Origin: Daldinia sp. FL1419
Taxonomy: Eukaryota; Ascomycota; Sordariomycetes; Xylariales; Hypoxylaceae
Assembly: GCA_025201765.1 (NCBI GenBank)
Contig: MU623464.1
Span: 1-64,000 of the forward strand
Direction: 5' to 3'
DNA: 64,000 nucleotides
In this document: piece after piece, positions 45,228-55,954 of the stretch
Layout of the letters: each line of letters begins with the position of its first letter
Position numbering within the stretch: the first letter of the stretch is position 1
The notes under the pieces: generated by a model
Database searches by the model: none
What the model saw: only the letters and a program-made list of their open reading frames with translations
Told to the model about the DNA's origin: nothing
Position numbers and translations under genes: made by a program

Positions 45228-47159
45228 ATGGGAGACCAACGCGAGACCAACGGGTTAACCAACGGTCGTATCAACGGCTATACCAATGGTAACACCAATG
45301 GCTTAACTAACGGTCATGGTGCCAATGGCAAAACCAACGGCCACACCAACGGACTAACCAACGGCAATACCACAACCACCACAATCAGAACCAACGGTAA
45401 CAGCAACGGTGGTCTATGGACCAGTAAACGCGGGCCGTCGGAATGGTTTATCGGTAGTATAGACCAGGGAACGACGTCGTCGCGTTTTCTCATCTTCGAT
45501 CGCCACATGGACCCAGTCGCTAGTCACCAAATCGAATTTGAAAATCTCTATCCAGAATCGGGGTATTGACGTCACCCTTACCCCCCATTACATCAACCAT
45601 GAGCTAATGACCCATTTTCTTAATGCAGGTGGCACGAACATAACGCCCTAGAATTGCTCCGTTCCGTCGAGGCTTGTATCGAAAGGGCAATTGAACAGTT
45701 CACTTTCAAAGGTTACTCCAAATCCCAAATAAAAGCGGTAGGTATCACAAATCAGCGAGAAACCACTGTATGTTGGGATAAGATCACCGGCGAACCGCTG
45801 TGCAATGCTGTCGTATGGCCCGACACCCGTACCAAGGATATTGTCCGAGACCTGAAGAATTATCCCGGCGCCCACCAGGTTCCCGAATTATGTGGCCTTC
45901 CCCTAAGCACATATCCTTCTAGCGTAAAGCTTGTCTGGTTGTTGAAGAACAACCTGACCGTAAGAAATGCTTACGAAGAAGGCCGTCTCGCATTTGGTAC
46001 CGTGGATAGCTGGCTCATTTACCGTCTGAACGGTAAAGAGAAGAATGTCCATGTTACCGACACTACCAATGCGAGCAGGACCATGTTCATGAACCTGCAC
46101 ACCCGGAAGTATGATGACAGACTGCTCGCATTCTTTGGAATCGACAAGCGCAAGGTTGCACTCCCTCGAATTGTGCCGTCATCGGACCCGGAAGCCTTTG
46201 GTACAATTGGCAGCGGCTCCCTAGCCGGCGTGAAGATTGCAGGCTGCCTCGGCGACCAGGCCAGTGCACTCGTTGGTCAATGCGGATTCAAACCAGGTCA
46301 GGCCAAGAACACCTACGGCACTGGATGTTTCTTGTTGTACAACGTAGGTCACAGGCCAGTGCTTAGCAAGTACGGATTATTAGCGACGGTCGCATTCGAT
46401 TTCGGAAAGGGTCGTGAACCAGTTTATGCTTTGGAAGGAAGCATAGCTGTAGGTGGCTCCGGCGTAAAGTTCTTGATGAATAATTTAGGTTTCATTAGAG
46501 ACTCTCATAGGGTGGGAGAACTAGCTGAAACCGTCAAGGATAACGGCGGTGTAGTGTTTGTGACTGCTTTTAGTGGTCTGTTCGCACCATACTGGATTGA
46601 CGACGCAAAGGGTACCCTATGTAAGTTCTCATCAATAGTCTTAACCTTGCAAGATAGGTCTGTCGCTAATATTGTCATAGTCGGCATAACCCAACATACG
46701 CAAAGGGGCCACATTGCACGTGCAACCCTAGAAGCCACTTGCTTCCAGACCCGTGCGATTTTGGAGGCAATGGAAAAGGACTCGGGCCACAAGCTCGCCT
46801 CTCTTGCAGTCGATGGCGGCATGTCAAACTCAGATTTGACGATGCAAACGCAAGCTGATGTTACTGGCATCCGCGTGGAACGGCCGGCAATGCGCGAGAC
46901 CACAGCTTTGGGTGCCGCGATTGCCGCTGGTCTAGCTGTGGAAGGCTGCTGGTCCAGCTTTGAGGAACTCACGGAGCTCACGCGCCAGAAGATAGGTCGC
47001 AAGGTTTTCCAACCCGAAATCAACCGTAAGAAGGCTCAGCGTATGTACCAACACTGGGAGCGAGCTGTTGAGATGAGTCGCGGTTGGGTCCGAGACGATC
47101 ATTCGGACGATGAGAATGAAGCATCAAGACCGGACATCTTCAGAAAGCCAACATTGTAA
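45228..47159 (+). CDS. GUT1: Glycerol kinase
   Basis: Phosphorylates glycerol to glycerol-3-phosphate with ATP, the first step of glycerol use. Three exons, 45228-45562, 45629-46620 and 46681-47159 (introns 66 and 60 nt), encode 601 residues. The FGGY kinase motifs are present: SIDQGTTSSRFLIFD (about 77-91), GITNQRETTVCWD, VVWPDTRT, LGDQASALVGQCGFKPGQAKNTYGTGCFLLYN, and LAVDGGMSNSDLTMQTQAD near the C-terminus. Intron 2 must be removed to give DDAKGTLFGITQHT; unspliced it adds 20 codons with no stop. The N-terminus carries about 60 extra residues, an Asn-Gly-rich tract of TNG-type repeats, absent from bacterial GlpK. The start is ATG 45228; the TTG 123 bases upstream is rejected. Confidence 0.95.
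45246..45412 (+). repeat. Coding TNG/NG tandem tract in GUT1
   Basis: Imperfect 9-12 base units of the type ACCAACGGT/ACCAATGGC encode alternating Thr-Asn-Gly. Third positions differ between units, so the tract is kept at the protein level or is old. It lies upstream of the kinase fold. Confidence 0.75.
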
Positions 47160-49942
47160 AACAAAACAAAAAAAAAAACAAGAGAAATTCTGATCTTGGA
47201 AGTTGGCGTCCCCCCTCGTTAATAATTATAACTCGCAATGGAGTGACGGGTGGGAGTGGATCTTGGATCTGATATCTCGTTGCTCACTGGATGCACGAAG
47301 CGCTCAACGGGCGCAATGACCCCCATTCCCTTGCATTGGGCATCTCATTTCGGGAAGAGACGCTCTGACATGCATATATCATTTATATAGGTAGGCAGGC
47401 AGGCGAGTGGGCAGGGAAGAAGGAAAAGAGAACCAAAGGTAGCTTTCACATTACCTTTTATTTATTTAACCTTCCCCAGTTACTTTGTATTGTACGTAGC
47501 GAATGGTCGCACATGCGGGAGGTTGGATGGGGGCATGTGTGGATGGCACAGCGGGAAGGGGTATTTGGAGGAGGGTCGGGTACAATTATACATAGTAATG
47601 TTAGTCGTACAATACCCCAGGTATAATAGCACATGGTATCTTCATCCAGTTTTTCTCCTCTTCTTCTCGATGCGGGCGTAAACGCATTTTGTATATCATA
47701 ACCGCGGGCATCAATATAATTGGCGTTTCCGATGTGTTTGGGTGCGTTTAGGTGCGTTTGATGATGTCGGTTTAATGCACGGCGGTGAGACGGCCGCCCA
47801 CGCAGATTCGCAGAAAATGGCTGACCGAGTGTGAACACGGGACACGGGACAAGACGGCACGATAATACGTACATTTGGGACGCCGGGTTTTTATCTGGTT
47901 TTACACGTCTGTCATGTGAGAAGGAGGCATGTGAACGATGTGAACGGGATCAGACGTGATAGATATACATTACTCAGCGTACGATATGGTAAGGTATCGT
48001 ATGGTATTGCGTAGGTTAGGGTAGGTTAGGGTAGGTAAGTTCCTGTTTTTTATTTTCTTGCCGTGCTTTTTTTTCCCTCTCGTCGTATGTATGGTATCAC
48101 CGTTGCCACTTGGTTCGGGAGTTTGACCTGGGACAGATGACCAAGCTCTTTTTTCTCTTTTTTAATTTTTTTAATTTTTATTTTTGGAAGATGGGGGAGC
48201 TGGAACTGGGGAGAATGAAAGTTGAATTGATTTGTAACAGATACGGATTTACAAGAGAAGAATTTGGTTGATATACAGGATAATGGATATAAGAGGAAGG
48301 TAGAGACGGACGGACGGACGTTTGGAGAACTTTTTACCTGAAATGATAACCTGTGATAAGTGGGAAGGGGGAAAGAACGGGTTGATTAGGTAGGTAGGTA
48401 GGTACGTTGGGTTAAGAAGGAGGTGGTAGAAGAAGGAGGTAATTACACGCGGATGCCCGCCTACTGTTGCCTTTTCACCAGTTTATGTCGTATTTAAACT
48501 ACCGTGTACATATAAACGGTTCCCTTCACATTCAGCTTAATGTCGCTCTTTTGCCTTTGCGCTTCCCTCCACCAGGTTCTACATTAGGTACATGTACACC
48601 TTACACATACCCAATGCCTACCTCATTACCTTCCATAGGTATCAACCCAGGTAGGTAGCATGCAACCACAATCGTCAATAGACCTACCCCAACCTTGCAA
48701 GAAAAGCAAGCAATCCATCCCATCCGAACCGGCGCAACGGCATCCGTACGGACGTATTCTCGGAGCAACCAAAATAAACGGCTACTACCTTGATTTCCCA
48801 TAAACTCCACCGCCCGCCGCCCCGTCACATCCACAGCTACCACCGTACCTCTTTGCTACCATCTAAACCCTCCCCTCGTAGCGACTCCACGAAGAAACAT
48901 AGTCCTTCTAACGCTACTACGAGTTTAAATGAAATGAAATGACGAATAGATAAATACTCGGTGGGTAGAACAACCGGTCAAGTATATAGATCGAAAATCC
49001 CGCTCGGCAGACGCGAATGAATGATATATCAACGCCTCTCGGTCACTGCACTAATACGCCCATTCGTTAGTCATTCGCTCATCACATCATATCAAATCAC
49101 ATCGCATCACTCGCAAATCCCAATCTTAGTCATTAATTTCTCGATCAATTGCTCCTATTCATCTTGCTCTGAGTACTCTCAGCTAAGTCTCAACTTATCT
49201 AGCCCACTAAGATGAACAACTTATGTAGGCCGACCTCGATGAGACCCCATCGAAGGAGTACAAGACACAGTTTTACCCTCGCATATAAACGGTGCGAGGT
49301 AACAACGATCCCGATCCTCGATATCTCGTCCGTCTTCGGCCGTCTTTGTTCATGCTCGGGCTCGACATACCTGCGCATCAAGAGCTAACCACCGCAAATA
49401 CTAGTTGAGAATCGCAATTAAATCCATCGCCATAACGTCATGTGCTCTTGCATCCGTATCTCCTTTTTCGACTCCTAATGCTGACCTCATCCACATCATT
49501 TCTTTTTCCCGTAGACACTTTTCCCGTGTTTTATTTTTTATATATGTGCCCCCTAATGGACTAGAGAGGTAAGCGATCGATACGGTCGCATGTGAGTGAG
49601 GCTCCAGTGTCTCGTCGTTTCCGGTCGGGCGAACCCCAACTAGAACGAAGACAACCAACAATTACTGCCCTCCAATTCCTCAGACCTTCTAGATTTCACC
49701 GGAATACCGGCAAAACTATGGTCATCTATTGTGACATGCTGACCAGAACGCCATCCCATCTGGAAAACGGAATTGAACAAATGTCGAGAAGAGAGGTGCC
49801 CCAAGCCGAAGGGCGGAACATTTAACTTATTACGAAATCATAAGAGGTGGGAAAAAATTGTACCAGTTATACACAGGAAGAAGTGCCGAAAAAAAATCGA
49901 AGTGGGCGGCAGAGAAGAGCGCAAAATAACGCTGTAAACCAA
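47160..49942. other. 2.8-kb convergent intergenic region GUT1 / MPG1
   Basis: 3' flanks of two facing genes. Short frames look random. Contains GTAGG-based repeats at 48011-48035 and (GTAG)n near 48388-48404, and several T-runs. No gene supported, although an unspliced or non-coding RNA gene cannot be excluded over this length. Confidence 0.5.
48011..48035. repeat. Telomere-like 10-mer repeat GTAGGTTAGG
   Basis: GTAGGTTAGG occurs twice in tandem followed by GTAGG, producing two TTAGGG words. It is too short to be a real interstitial telomere and resembles the GTAGG motif scattered in the window. Confidence 0.6.
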
Positions 49943-51286
49943 TTACATGATAATAGACGGGTAGTCGACGTTGGCCTTAATACTCTTGTGCGGGAGAACG
50001 CTTCCGCCGTTGACGTAGATTTCATCGCCAATGTTGACATCGTCACCGAGGACTGTCACGTTCTCGAGGCGAGCCCACTTACCGACGACGCTGTTCCAGC
50101 CGACGATAGTGCTCTTGATCCATGCGTGATCCTTAACCCTGGATCCCGGAAGGAGAGTGCATCGCTGTAGACGCACACCGTCACCAATGACCACATTCTT
50201 GCCAATGACAACGTTGGGTCCGATGCGGCAGTTCTTGCCGATCTTGGCGGACTCGTCAATCATGACGTTGCCACCGTGGACGTAGCTCTCGGAGGGAGAG
50301 ACTAGTAGGTGGGGTTGCTTCTTTGCGAGAGAAGAAAGGTACAGGCAAGTACCTGTAAGGAAGTCCTTGGGCTGACCAACATCCATCCAGAAGCCCTCGA
50401 GGTCGAAGGAGTGTAATTGACCATCGCGAACGATAGCGGGGAAAGTTTCTTGCTCGATGGAGGTAGGTCGGTTCTTTTCGATACGTTGGAGCACCGAAGT
50501 GTTCAGCATGTACATACCAGCGTTGATACGGTTGCCAACAAATTCGACGGGCTTCTCGACGAATCGGTCGATTCGGGTAGGGTGGTTCGGCTTGTGAACA
50601 ATAACACCATATTTAGAGGGTTCTTCGACCTTTGTAACAACAATAGTGCCTTCGTCACCGTGTGACTTGTGGAACTCGGCGAGGGCCTTGAAGGGGAAGT
50701 CGCAGGTGATGTCTGAGTTTAGGACAAAGAAGGGAGAGTCGTCCTTAGCGAGAATCTCCTCCGCAAGTTTGAGGGGACCGGCGGTACCGAGGGGTTCGCT
50801 CTCGAGAGAGAAGTGGATCTTGACACCAAGAGTAGCTTCATACTGTGAGGGTCGCAACGTAAGCAAGGATCAAAGAGAGGTAAAGCTATATATATTACAA
50901 CTGGGATCAGATACTAACCTCCTTCAAAACTCGCTCCATAATCTCGGGGCGGTAGTTGACAGCAAGAACAACATCAGTAACACCTACAGCTGCCAGAGCC
51001 TCAATCTGGTGTAGAATCATGGGCTTATTGGCGAACTCTACCAGAGGCTTGGGCATGGTAAGGGTCTAGGAATTACTTGTTAGCGGTCATATTCGAGTCT
51101 GGGCTATTATACGCATTGCTCGATTCGACAATGCATTATAGCAGGTAAATAAACATACCAAGGGACGTAGACGGGTGCCGAAGCCACCAACGAGAATGAG
51201 GGCTATTCAACGGAAGCAAGGTCAGCCCATATTGATCTATAATATAAATATCGTGATTCTTTTTTTACGTGGCACCTACCCTTCAT
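49943..51286 (-). CDS. MPG1: Mannose-1-phosphate guanylyltransferase (GDP-mannose pyrophosphorylase)
   Basis: Makes GDP-mannose from mannose-1-phosphate and GTP, the donor for N- and O-glycosylation, GPI anchors and mannans; cytosolic. Four exons on the minus strand: 51286-51280, 51202-51159, 51065-50919, 50842-49943 (introns 77, 93 and 76 nt), giving 365 residues, the family length. The joined N-terminus reads MKALILVGGFGTRLRPLTLTMPKPL, the nucleotidyltransferase signature, only after removing two introns from the first 18 codons; exon 1 holds just seven coding bases. Further motifs: LNSDITCDFP (metal-binding Asp about 110), FVEKP (160-164), INAGMYML, and the left-handed beta-helix hexapeptide repeats from about 255 (IGPNVVIGKNVVIGDGVRL). 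It ends in the conserved SIIM. Also called PSA1/VIG9 in yeast. Confidence 0.96.
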
Positions 51287-52430
51287 ATTGGCGACGGGGT
51301 GAGTAGAATTAGAATACGTTAATTGTCGCGAAGCGATTGTAAACCAGCAAGCTGCACTCTTGCGCTAAGTACTATTACAACCCAAAGATCGAACGGCGAT
51401 GCTTAGAATTGCAAGATAGAGAATTGAGAAAGACGTGTCGGTGTAGTAGACGCACGTCTCCGTATTGGAAATCGACACGGAATAGGCCGAAGTTGGAGGT
51501 ATAACTGGAATATAAAAAAGGACGGTGAATACTCTGGACAGAGTTAATAGTAATAGCAAATAATAAGGCTGATTAGCATCAGGAAAAAAAAAACGGATGA
51601 CTTGAGGACACCTGTGTGTTTTCTCTAAACTCAGCCGGAAGGTTCAAAGGGTGGTCAAGGTGTTTTGGAAAGTGGTTCAAAGATGGTCGAACGAGAGATT
51701 GATGTTTAATTGTGTTCAGTTCACGGAATGCCCCCTTTATTTCTTATTTTAAGCCAGTTAAGTTCGTCGCGCCAGTAAATGCTCGAAATTAGCGTCCCCC
51801 TCAGGCCCCTCCAACATCCCCCTCCCTGGCTCTTTCCTGGCCTTTTCCTATACAAAGTTGGCTTAGCTCCTTCCCAAACCCCTGGCTTTTGTCCAAAGTG
51901 TGCACCTGATTTTGGAAAGCCTATTTAACGCCCCGGTGCTACGCCATGTGCACGGTCTTTTTCAGCCACAAAGCATGGCTTGCATGGGCTGGTATGGGCT
52001 GGTATGGGCTGGCATGGCAGATGCAGCCCTGGGGGGTACTATTCAGATGTACATATTCTTCTACGCTCGGGGACCAATCATAGACCGTTTCACCCCACGG
52101 ATACGAAGCATTAAGATTGATTGACCATTGCACCATTATGCTTTTTCATCGTCTTATTAAACTCGAAACTACATCAATCTTCCTTCGTAAGGTTCTGTAA
52201 GATGGCGGATGGACGCGAATCTACGAACTTAGTTGTGGAAGTTAATGCTATGCGGCAAATTCAAAACCTAAGCAAATCCTTTTTTTTTTTTTTTTTTTTT
52301 GTTCGCGATGCCCTCCAACATCCAGCATGCATACCTACGTAATACGTAGGTAGGTATGTAAACTGGAGGTCACCCCAAGGGCTGACACAATCCTTAAGTT
52401 TTCAGATAAGGTCTTTTATAAGTGCTTAAT
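51287..52430. other. Upstream region of MPG1
   Basis: Promoter and leader of MPG1, then gene-free sequence. Holds a decamer repeat at 51981-52018, a T-run of about 22 near 52279-52300 and an ATACCTACGTA/TACGTAGGTAGGTAT near-palindrome at 52328-52358, just before the repeat region begins. Confidence 0.5.
51981..52018. repeat. Decamer tandem repeat GGTATGGGCT
   Basis: About four units of GGTATGGGCT and variants (TGCATGGGCT, GGCATGGCAG) in the far upstream region of MPG1. Confidence 0.75.
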
Positions 52431-52742
52431 CCATTATAATATTATTGCTTTTAAAAACTTATATAAGATCTTTTATAAATAATTAATATATTATTATTAT
52501 TTTTTGTTTTATAATGAATTTAATATTTTATTATATTAAATTAAAATAATATATTAAAAGCTTGTGGAGACCTTAAAAGCGGTTATATTATAAAATTAAT
52601 AGGCTGTTACAGGGTAGCTTCAATTACGTAATTATTCTACCTTAATTTAATATTTATATAATTAAAGATATTTTATAAAATCTTATTAATTTCTAAAAAG
52701 ATAATTTATATTAAAATCTTTATAACTTTTATTTAAATATAT
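52431..52742. repeat. AT-rich stretch with partial copy of the region repeat
   Basis: Very AT-rich. At 52558-52645 it carries GCTTGTGGAGACCTTAAAAG and GGTAGCTTCAATTACGTAAT, which recur in the same order at the far right end of the region (56272-56350). It therefore looks like the left, more decayed copy of a direct repeat bounding about 3.7 kb. Confidence 0.55.
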
Positions 52743-53612
52743 TGAACAGGAGCTCTGATAGCTCCTGCAGGATATACCCTACACTTCAACACATAACAGG
52801 CCAGAGGCTGTATGAGCTCGAGGATGCAAGGTGACTATATCCCAAGGAGTGTAATAGGATGATCGGATAGGATAACTACTATATGTGACTACTCGGCAAT
52901 GGTAGCGCGTACAATGAGGTTATAGGCCAAAAGAACGTATATTATTCGTATGAAGCTCTATGAAAGCAATCCTTAAAGAATTATATAGAACTTGAACTGA
53001 TCAGGCAAGAAAACAACTCCTGAAGGCCTATTTATATCCAAAAGAGCGTGTGTAAACCTTAAAAGGGGTGGCTAACAAGGTCCTTCAGAATAGCTCCTAT
53101 TACGTACTCACACTACACCGGTTCAATATTTTGAACCGGGGTAGTGTAAGAGTTATTAGAGTTTTTATTTAATAGTAGTAATTCTATAATTAATTAAAAT
53201 TAATTAATTAAAAAAATATAATCCTAATTATTGAACCGGTGTAGAGCGATTAGGTCATAGATACTACCCTATAGAGACCCTATCTCCTCCTTAGAGCCAA
53301 CCCTTCTAGGCCTCCACAGCTCTTTTAGACATAAATAAGCCCTCAAGAGTTGTTTTTCTTGTCTGATCAGTTTAAATCCATCATGGTCCTTCAAGAATCA
53401 CCTTCATAAAACTTTCGTACAATAATATACAATTTCAGTCCCTCTTTTGAATATATCTTCCTATAATGCGCTACCATTGGCAAACATTCACATATAACAA
53501 TTCTTCTACCCGATCGTTCAATTACATTCCTCATGATATAATCACCTTGCATCCTTGAGCTCATATAGCCTCTGGCTTGTTATATAGCTCCTGTTTAATA
53601 TAAGTAATTAAT
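52743..53612. repeat. Large inverted repeat, arms of about 365 bp
   Basis: The left arm starts at 52743 (AACAGGAGCTCTGATAGCTCC) and includes GCCAGAGGCTGTATGAGCTC, GGATGCAAGGTGACTATATC and CTGATCAGGCAAGAAAACAA. The right arm, up to about 53612, contains the reverse complements in reverse order (GATATAATCACCTTGCATCC, GAGCTCATATAGCCTCTGGC, TTGTCTGATCAG). Identity is roughly 75-80 percent by eye. The centre, about 53111-53246, holds shorter palindromes. It could be a foldback element or two head-to-head copies of one repeat. Confidence 0.75.
53111..53146. repeat. 16-bp arm palindrome CACTACACCGGTTCAA
   Basis: CACTACACCGGTTCAA, a TATT loop, then TTGAACCGGGGTAGTG: 15 of 16 positions pair. A further right-hand arm TTGAACCGGTGTAG lies at 53231-53244, and CTACCCCGGTTCA recurs near 53869. 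The CACTA start and the paired arms at 53111 and 53244 would fit a 136-bp miniature inverted-repeat element sitting in the centre of the larger inverted repeat. No target duplication was recognised. Confidence 0.6.
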
Positions 53613-53705
53613 AAAATCCTGATAAAATGCTACAAATGTATGATTAAGTCCATCCGTTTTTGATCAGCTGATCCCAGCTAATTATAGAATTACTGCGATT
53701 GAATA

Positions 53706-53890
53706 AGAGCTCTAATAGCTCCTGCAGGATATGCCCTGCATTTTTATCGTACGAAGCTTTATGGAAAAACTGATGATTTTGTGCTTGAGAACTTGAGCTG
53801 ATCAGATAAGAAAACAACTCTTGAGAGCCTATTTATCTCCAAAAAAGCCTGTGGAGACCTTAGAAGGGTTCTACCCCGGTTCAGAGCTCC
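53706..53890 (+). repeat. Third copy of the region repeat, direct orientation
   Basis: Matches the left arm of the inverted repeat in the same orientation at both ends: AGCTCTAATAGCTCCTGCAG near the start and CTGATCAGATAAGAAAACAA onwards from 53809, with AGCCTGTGGAGACCTTAGAA. Its centre is shortened, lacking the GATGCAAGG block. It bounds the ORF-bearing segment on its left. Confidence 0.7.
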
Positions 53891-54013
53891 CCAGAGTTGA
53901 CGATGTTGCTTGTAAACGAGTCAATCTCGACAAAAAGAACCGGAAAACCATTCTAAAGAAACTGATCAAACCCCATATAAATCCAAAAGAAAAATCCTAG
54001 CTCCCCAAATCTC

Positions 54014-54559
54014 TTAATCAACGTATGTGTAATCTCCCTGCTCTTCAACCTTCGAACGTTTGGTTGCTCTATTCAACGCTCTTTGGTCTCGTTCGTCTGC
54101 CTGTCTGGCTGATCGGTCGTCGTCATCAAGCTGTATATGGTCAAAAGCTCGTTCAAATTCGTCCCATCCTGGCCACTCTAACGGTATGCTTGGCTGCGGT
54201 CTAACTGCTGACTCTGCTGACGTCTCTCCAGGCCATGTGTATAAGTTAGGTCCTTCTCGTTCGAAATAAGCAACGCGCCACGGTCCATGGGTCATGCGGT
54301 TATCTAATTGTAGGTCTCCAGGGGTATCGCTCGGAATAGGTTCTAGTACACGCTTGTGGCCTTGCTTCATGCTCTACGTCCTGATCGGCTTGCGCTTAGG
54401 TAGATTAATAGCTTCGTCGGCCTCAGGCATCTTCTCTTGGGGTACCTGCTTTGGTGGTGGGTCTACACTTTTGATCGTTTCAGAGGTCTCGATAGCTATT
54501 GGTACTGGTGCGGGATCGCTGATCACTCGTATTCCTGCTAGTTCGGCTAGTGACTTCAT
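54014..54559 (-). pseudogene. Unknown acidic protein ORF with a single in-frame TAG
   Basis: Two apparent frames (54559-54374 and 54370-54014) are in the same register, separated only by a TAG at 54376-54374, so this is one 182-codon frame with one amber stop. The first part is Pro/Glu-rich (PPPKQVPQEKMPEADEAINL). The second contains MTHGPWRVAYFEREGPNLYTW and WPGWDEFERAFDHIQLDDDD and ends in a basic, then acidic tail. A CAG to TAG change (RIP-type) would explain the stop; alternatively translation starts at the ATG 54370 and only the second part is made (118 residues). No known domain recognised. It is divergent from the gene at 55016, 457 bp away, inside the repeat-bounded unit. Confidence 0.5.
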
Positions 54560-55015
54560 GTAATTGTCGAGCTTTTCGTAATGGCCACCATTCTTGACTA
54601 TTTGGCCTGATCAGGTGGAATATAAGCTTTGAAGAAGAGAAAACTGTGTTGTGGAGGGAAAAAAGTGCCAGAGCTAGAAGAGGGCAATTGATGCTATTTT
54701 ATGCTCCAATTCATGATCGTCGCTTCCTGAATCGGTCAGTGCTTATTGGCTGCAGCTGTGATTTTTCGTGTGGTGTGTATGCTTGAACTTGTACGTGAAC
54801 ACTGAGCGGCGTTCTTTAGCAGTTTAATCACACTGATCATGAATAGCATCTCTCGTCTCAATATACACCATGGTTCAATACCATGGCTTTCTTCCTTCCT
54901 CTCTCTCCCTCTCCCCCCCTCTCTCTCCGGGGCTCATTCTTTCAACTTTTTCAACTTATTCGTCCCAAAATGCTTCGGCGCATCTGATCAGCTACTAATC
55001 AACAAGCTCTCAAAG

Positions 55016-55865
55016 ATGTCTTCCCAATTCAAGCCTATTAATGCGAGCTCAAGTGATAGCTCTTCGTCAGTGATATTGTCGACAACTAGTATTCTGGACA
55101 GCAGTGATAGCGATAATTCAAACGATCAGTCTCTCGTTGTTCCATCCTTTGGTCGTACTCTTGCAGTGCGATTTGATCAAGCTGATGATATTGACGAACT
55201 CAAGAATTACTGGAAGTCAGTCGCGCATATTGGTCCTCTCCTCGATTTTCATCGTCTTGTAAGCCTTTTCGAAGCAGTCTAAGTAGATTCTAGCTGATCA
55301 GAACGTTTAGATGCTCGGTATGATGGAATTCGAAGTCCTAGGTGGCGCTGGAGCTAATCGGTATATTCGCTGGAGAATTATCAATGCCGACTTTTGGAAA
55401 AACAGTTCTTGCCGTCCTCACTATCGTGATATTGCTCTGTCACGATCATTTGAACACGTATCGCCTACTGTACATGTCGATATCCGTGGAGGTAGTCCTG
55501 TTGGTGAATACATAGCCAAAATATTGGTCGATTCTCGTCGTATAAGAGGTTTGGTGGCACAAGCGTTTGGCTTTCCGAATGAAGTTCCTTGCAAGCTCTG
55601 TGAGGAACACTTCCGATCGTCTGATTCTGAAAACCGTGCTGGCATGTGGCCATTCTTTGGATGCCATACTCTTCCTGGTGAAGATGATTGTGGTAATTGT
55701 TTGTATATCATGACAATATGCAACCTTCGAGCTCCTGAGCTTAAATTCCTTCGCGCTCGAGCTGATCGCGTCCCTCCTATTCGAGAGGACGTTACTGAAG
55801 AGAGCTCCCCAGCTATAAACAAGTATAACGGTCGGAGACTAGCGAGGAAAATACTTTCTTCTTAG
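55016..55865 (+). CDS. Cys-rich protein of unknown function, DUF3716-like C-terminus
   Basis: Two exons, 55016-55258 and 55311-55865, with a 52-nt intron (GTAAGC donor, CTGATC branch, TTTAG acceptor), give 265 residues. The earlier in-frame ATG at 54839 would add 59 residues translated from a CT-rich leader-like tract, so 55016 is preferred. Residues 1-40 are Ser/Asp-rich. The middle has DELKNYWKSVAHIGPLLDF and RYIRWRIINADFWK. Cysteines at about 175, 178, 199, 208, 211 and 218 form a C-x2-C...C...C-x2-C...C pattern resembling the small putative metal-binding domain DUF3716 of fungal proteins; this is by eye. No DNA-binding or enzymatic motif recognised. It lies between copies of a repeat, so it may be a mobile-element passenger. 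No stops interrupt it, unlike its neighbours. Confidence 0.6.
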
Positions 55866-55954
55866 GCGTAAAAAAAAAAGACAACAACATCAAAATATTG
55901 CTGTATGACAAATGTAATGATCTGATCATCGGTCGATCTCTGTGTATATAGAAT

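Noticed and set aside
48467..49215. Small frames between GUT1 and MPG1 as genes
   Set aside because: About 60-80 codons each, no motif and no consistent strand or splice signals.
54839..55015. 59-residue N-terminal extension of the Cys-rich protein
   Set aside because: Translated from a CT-rich tract that looks like a promoter or leader; ATG 55016 starts a more protein-like sequence.
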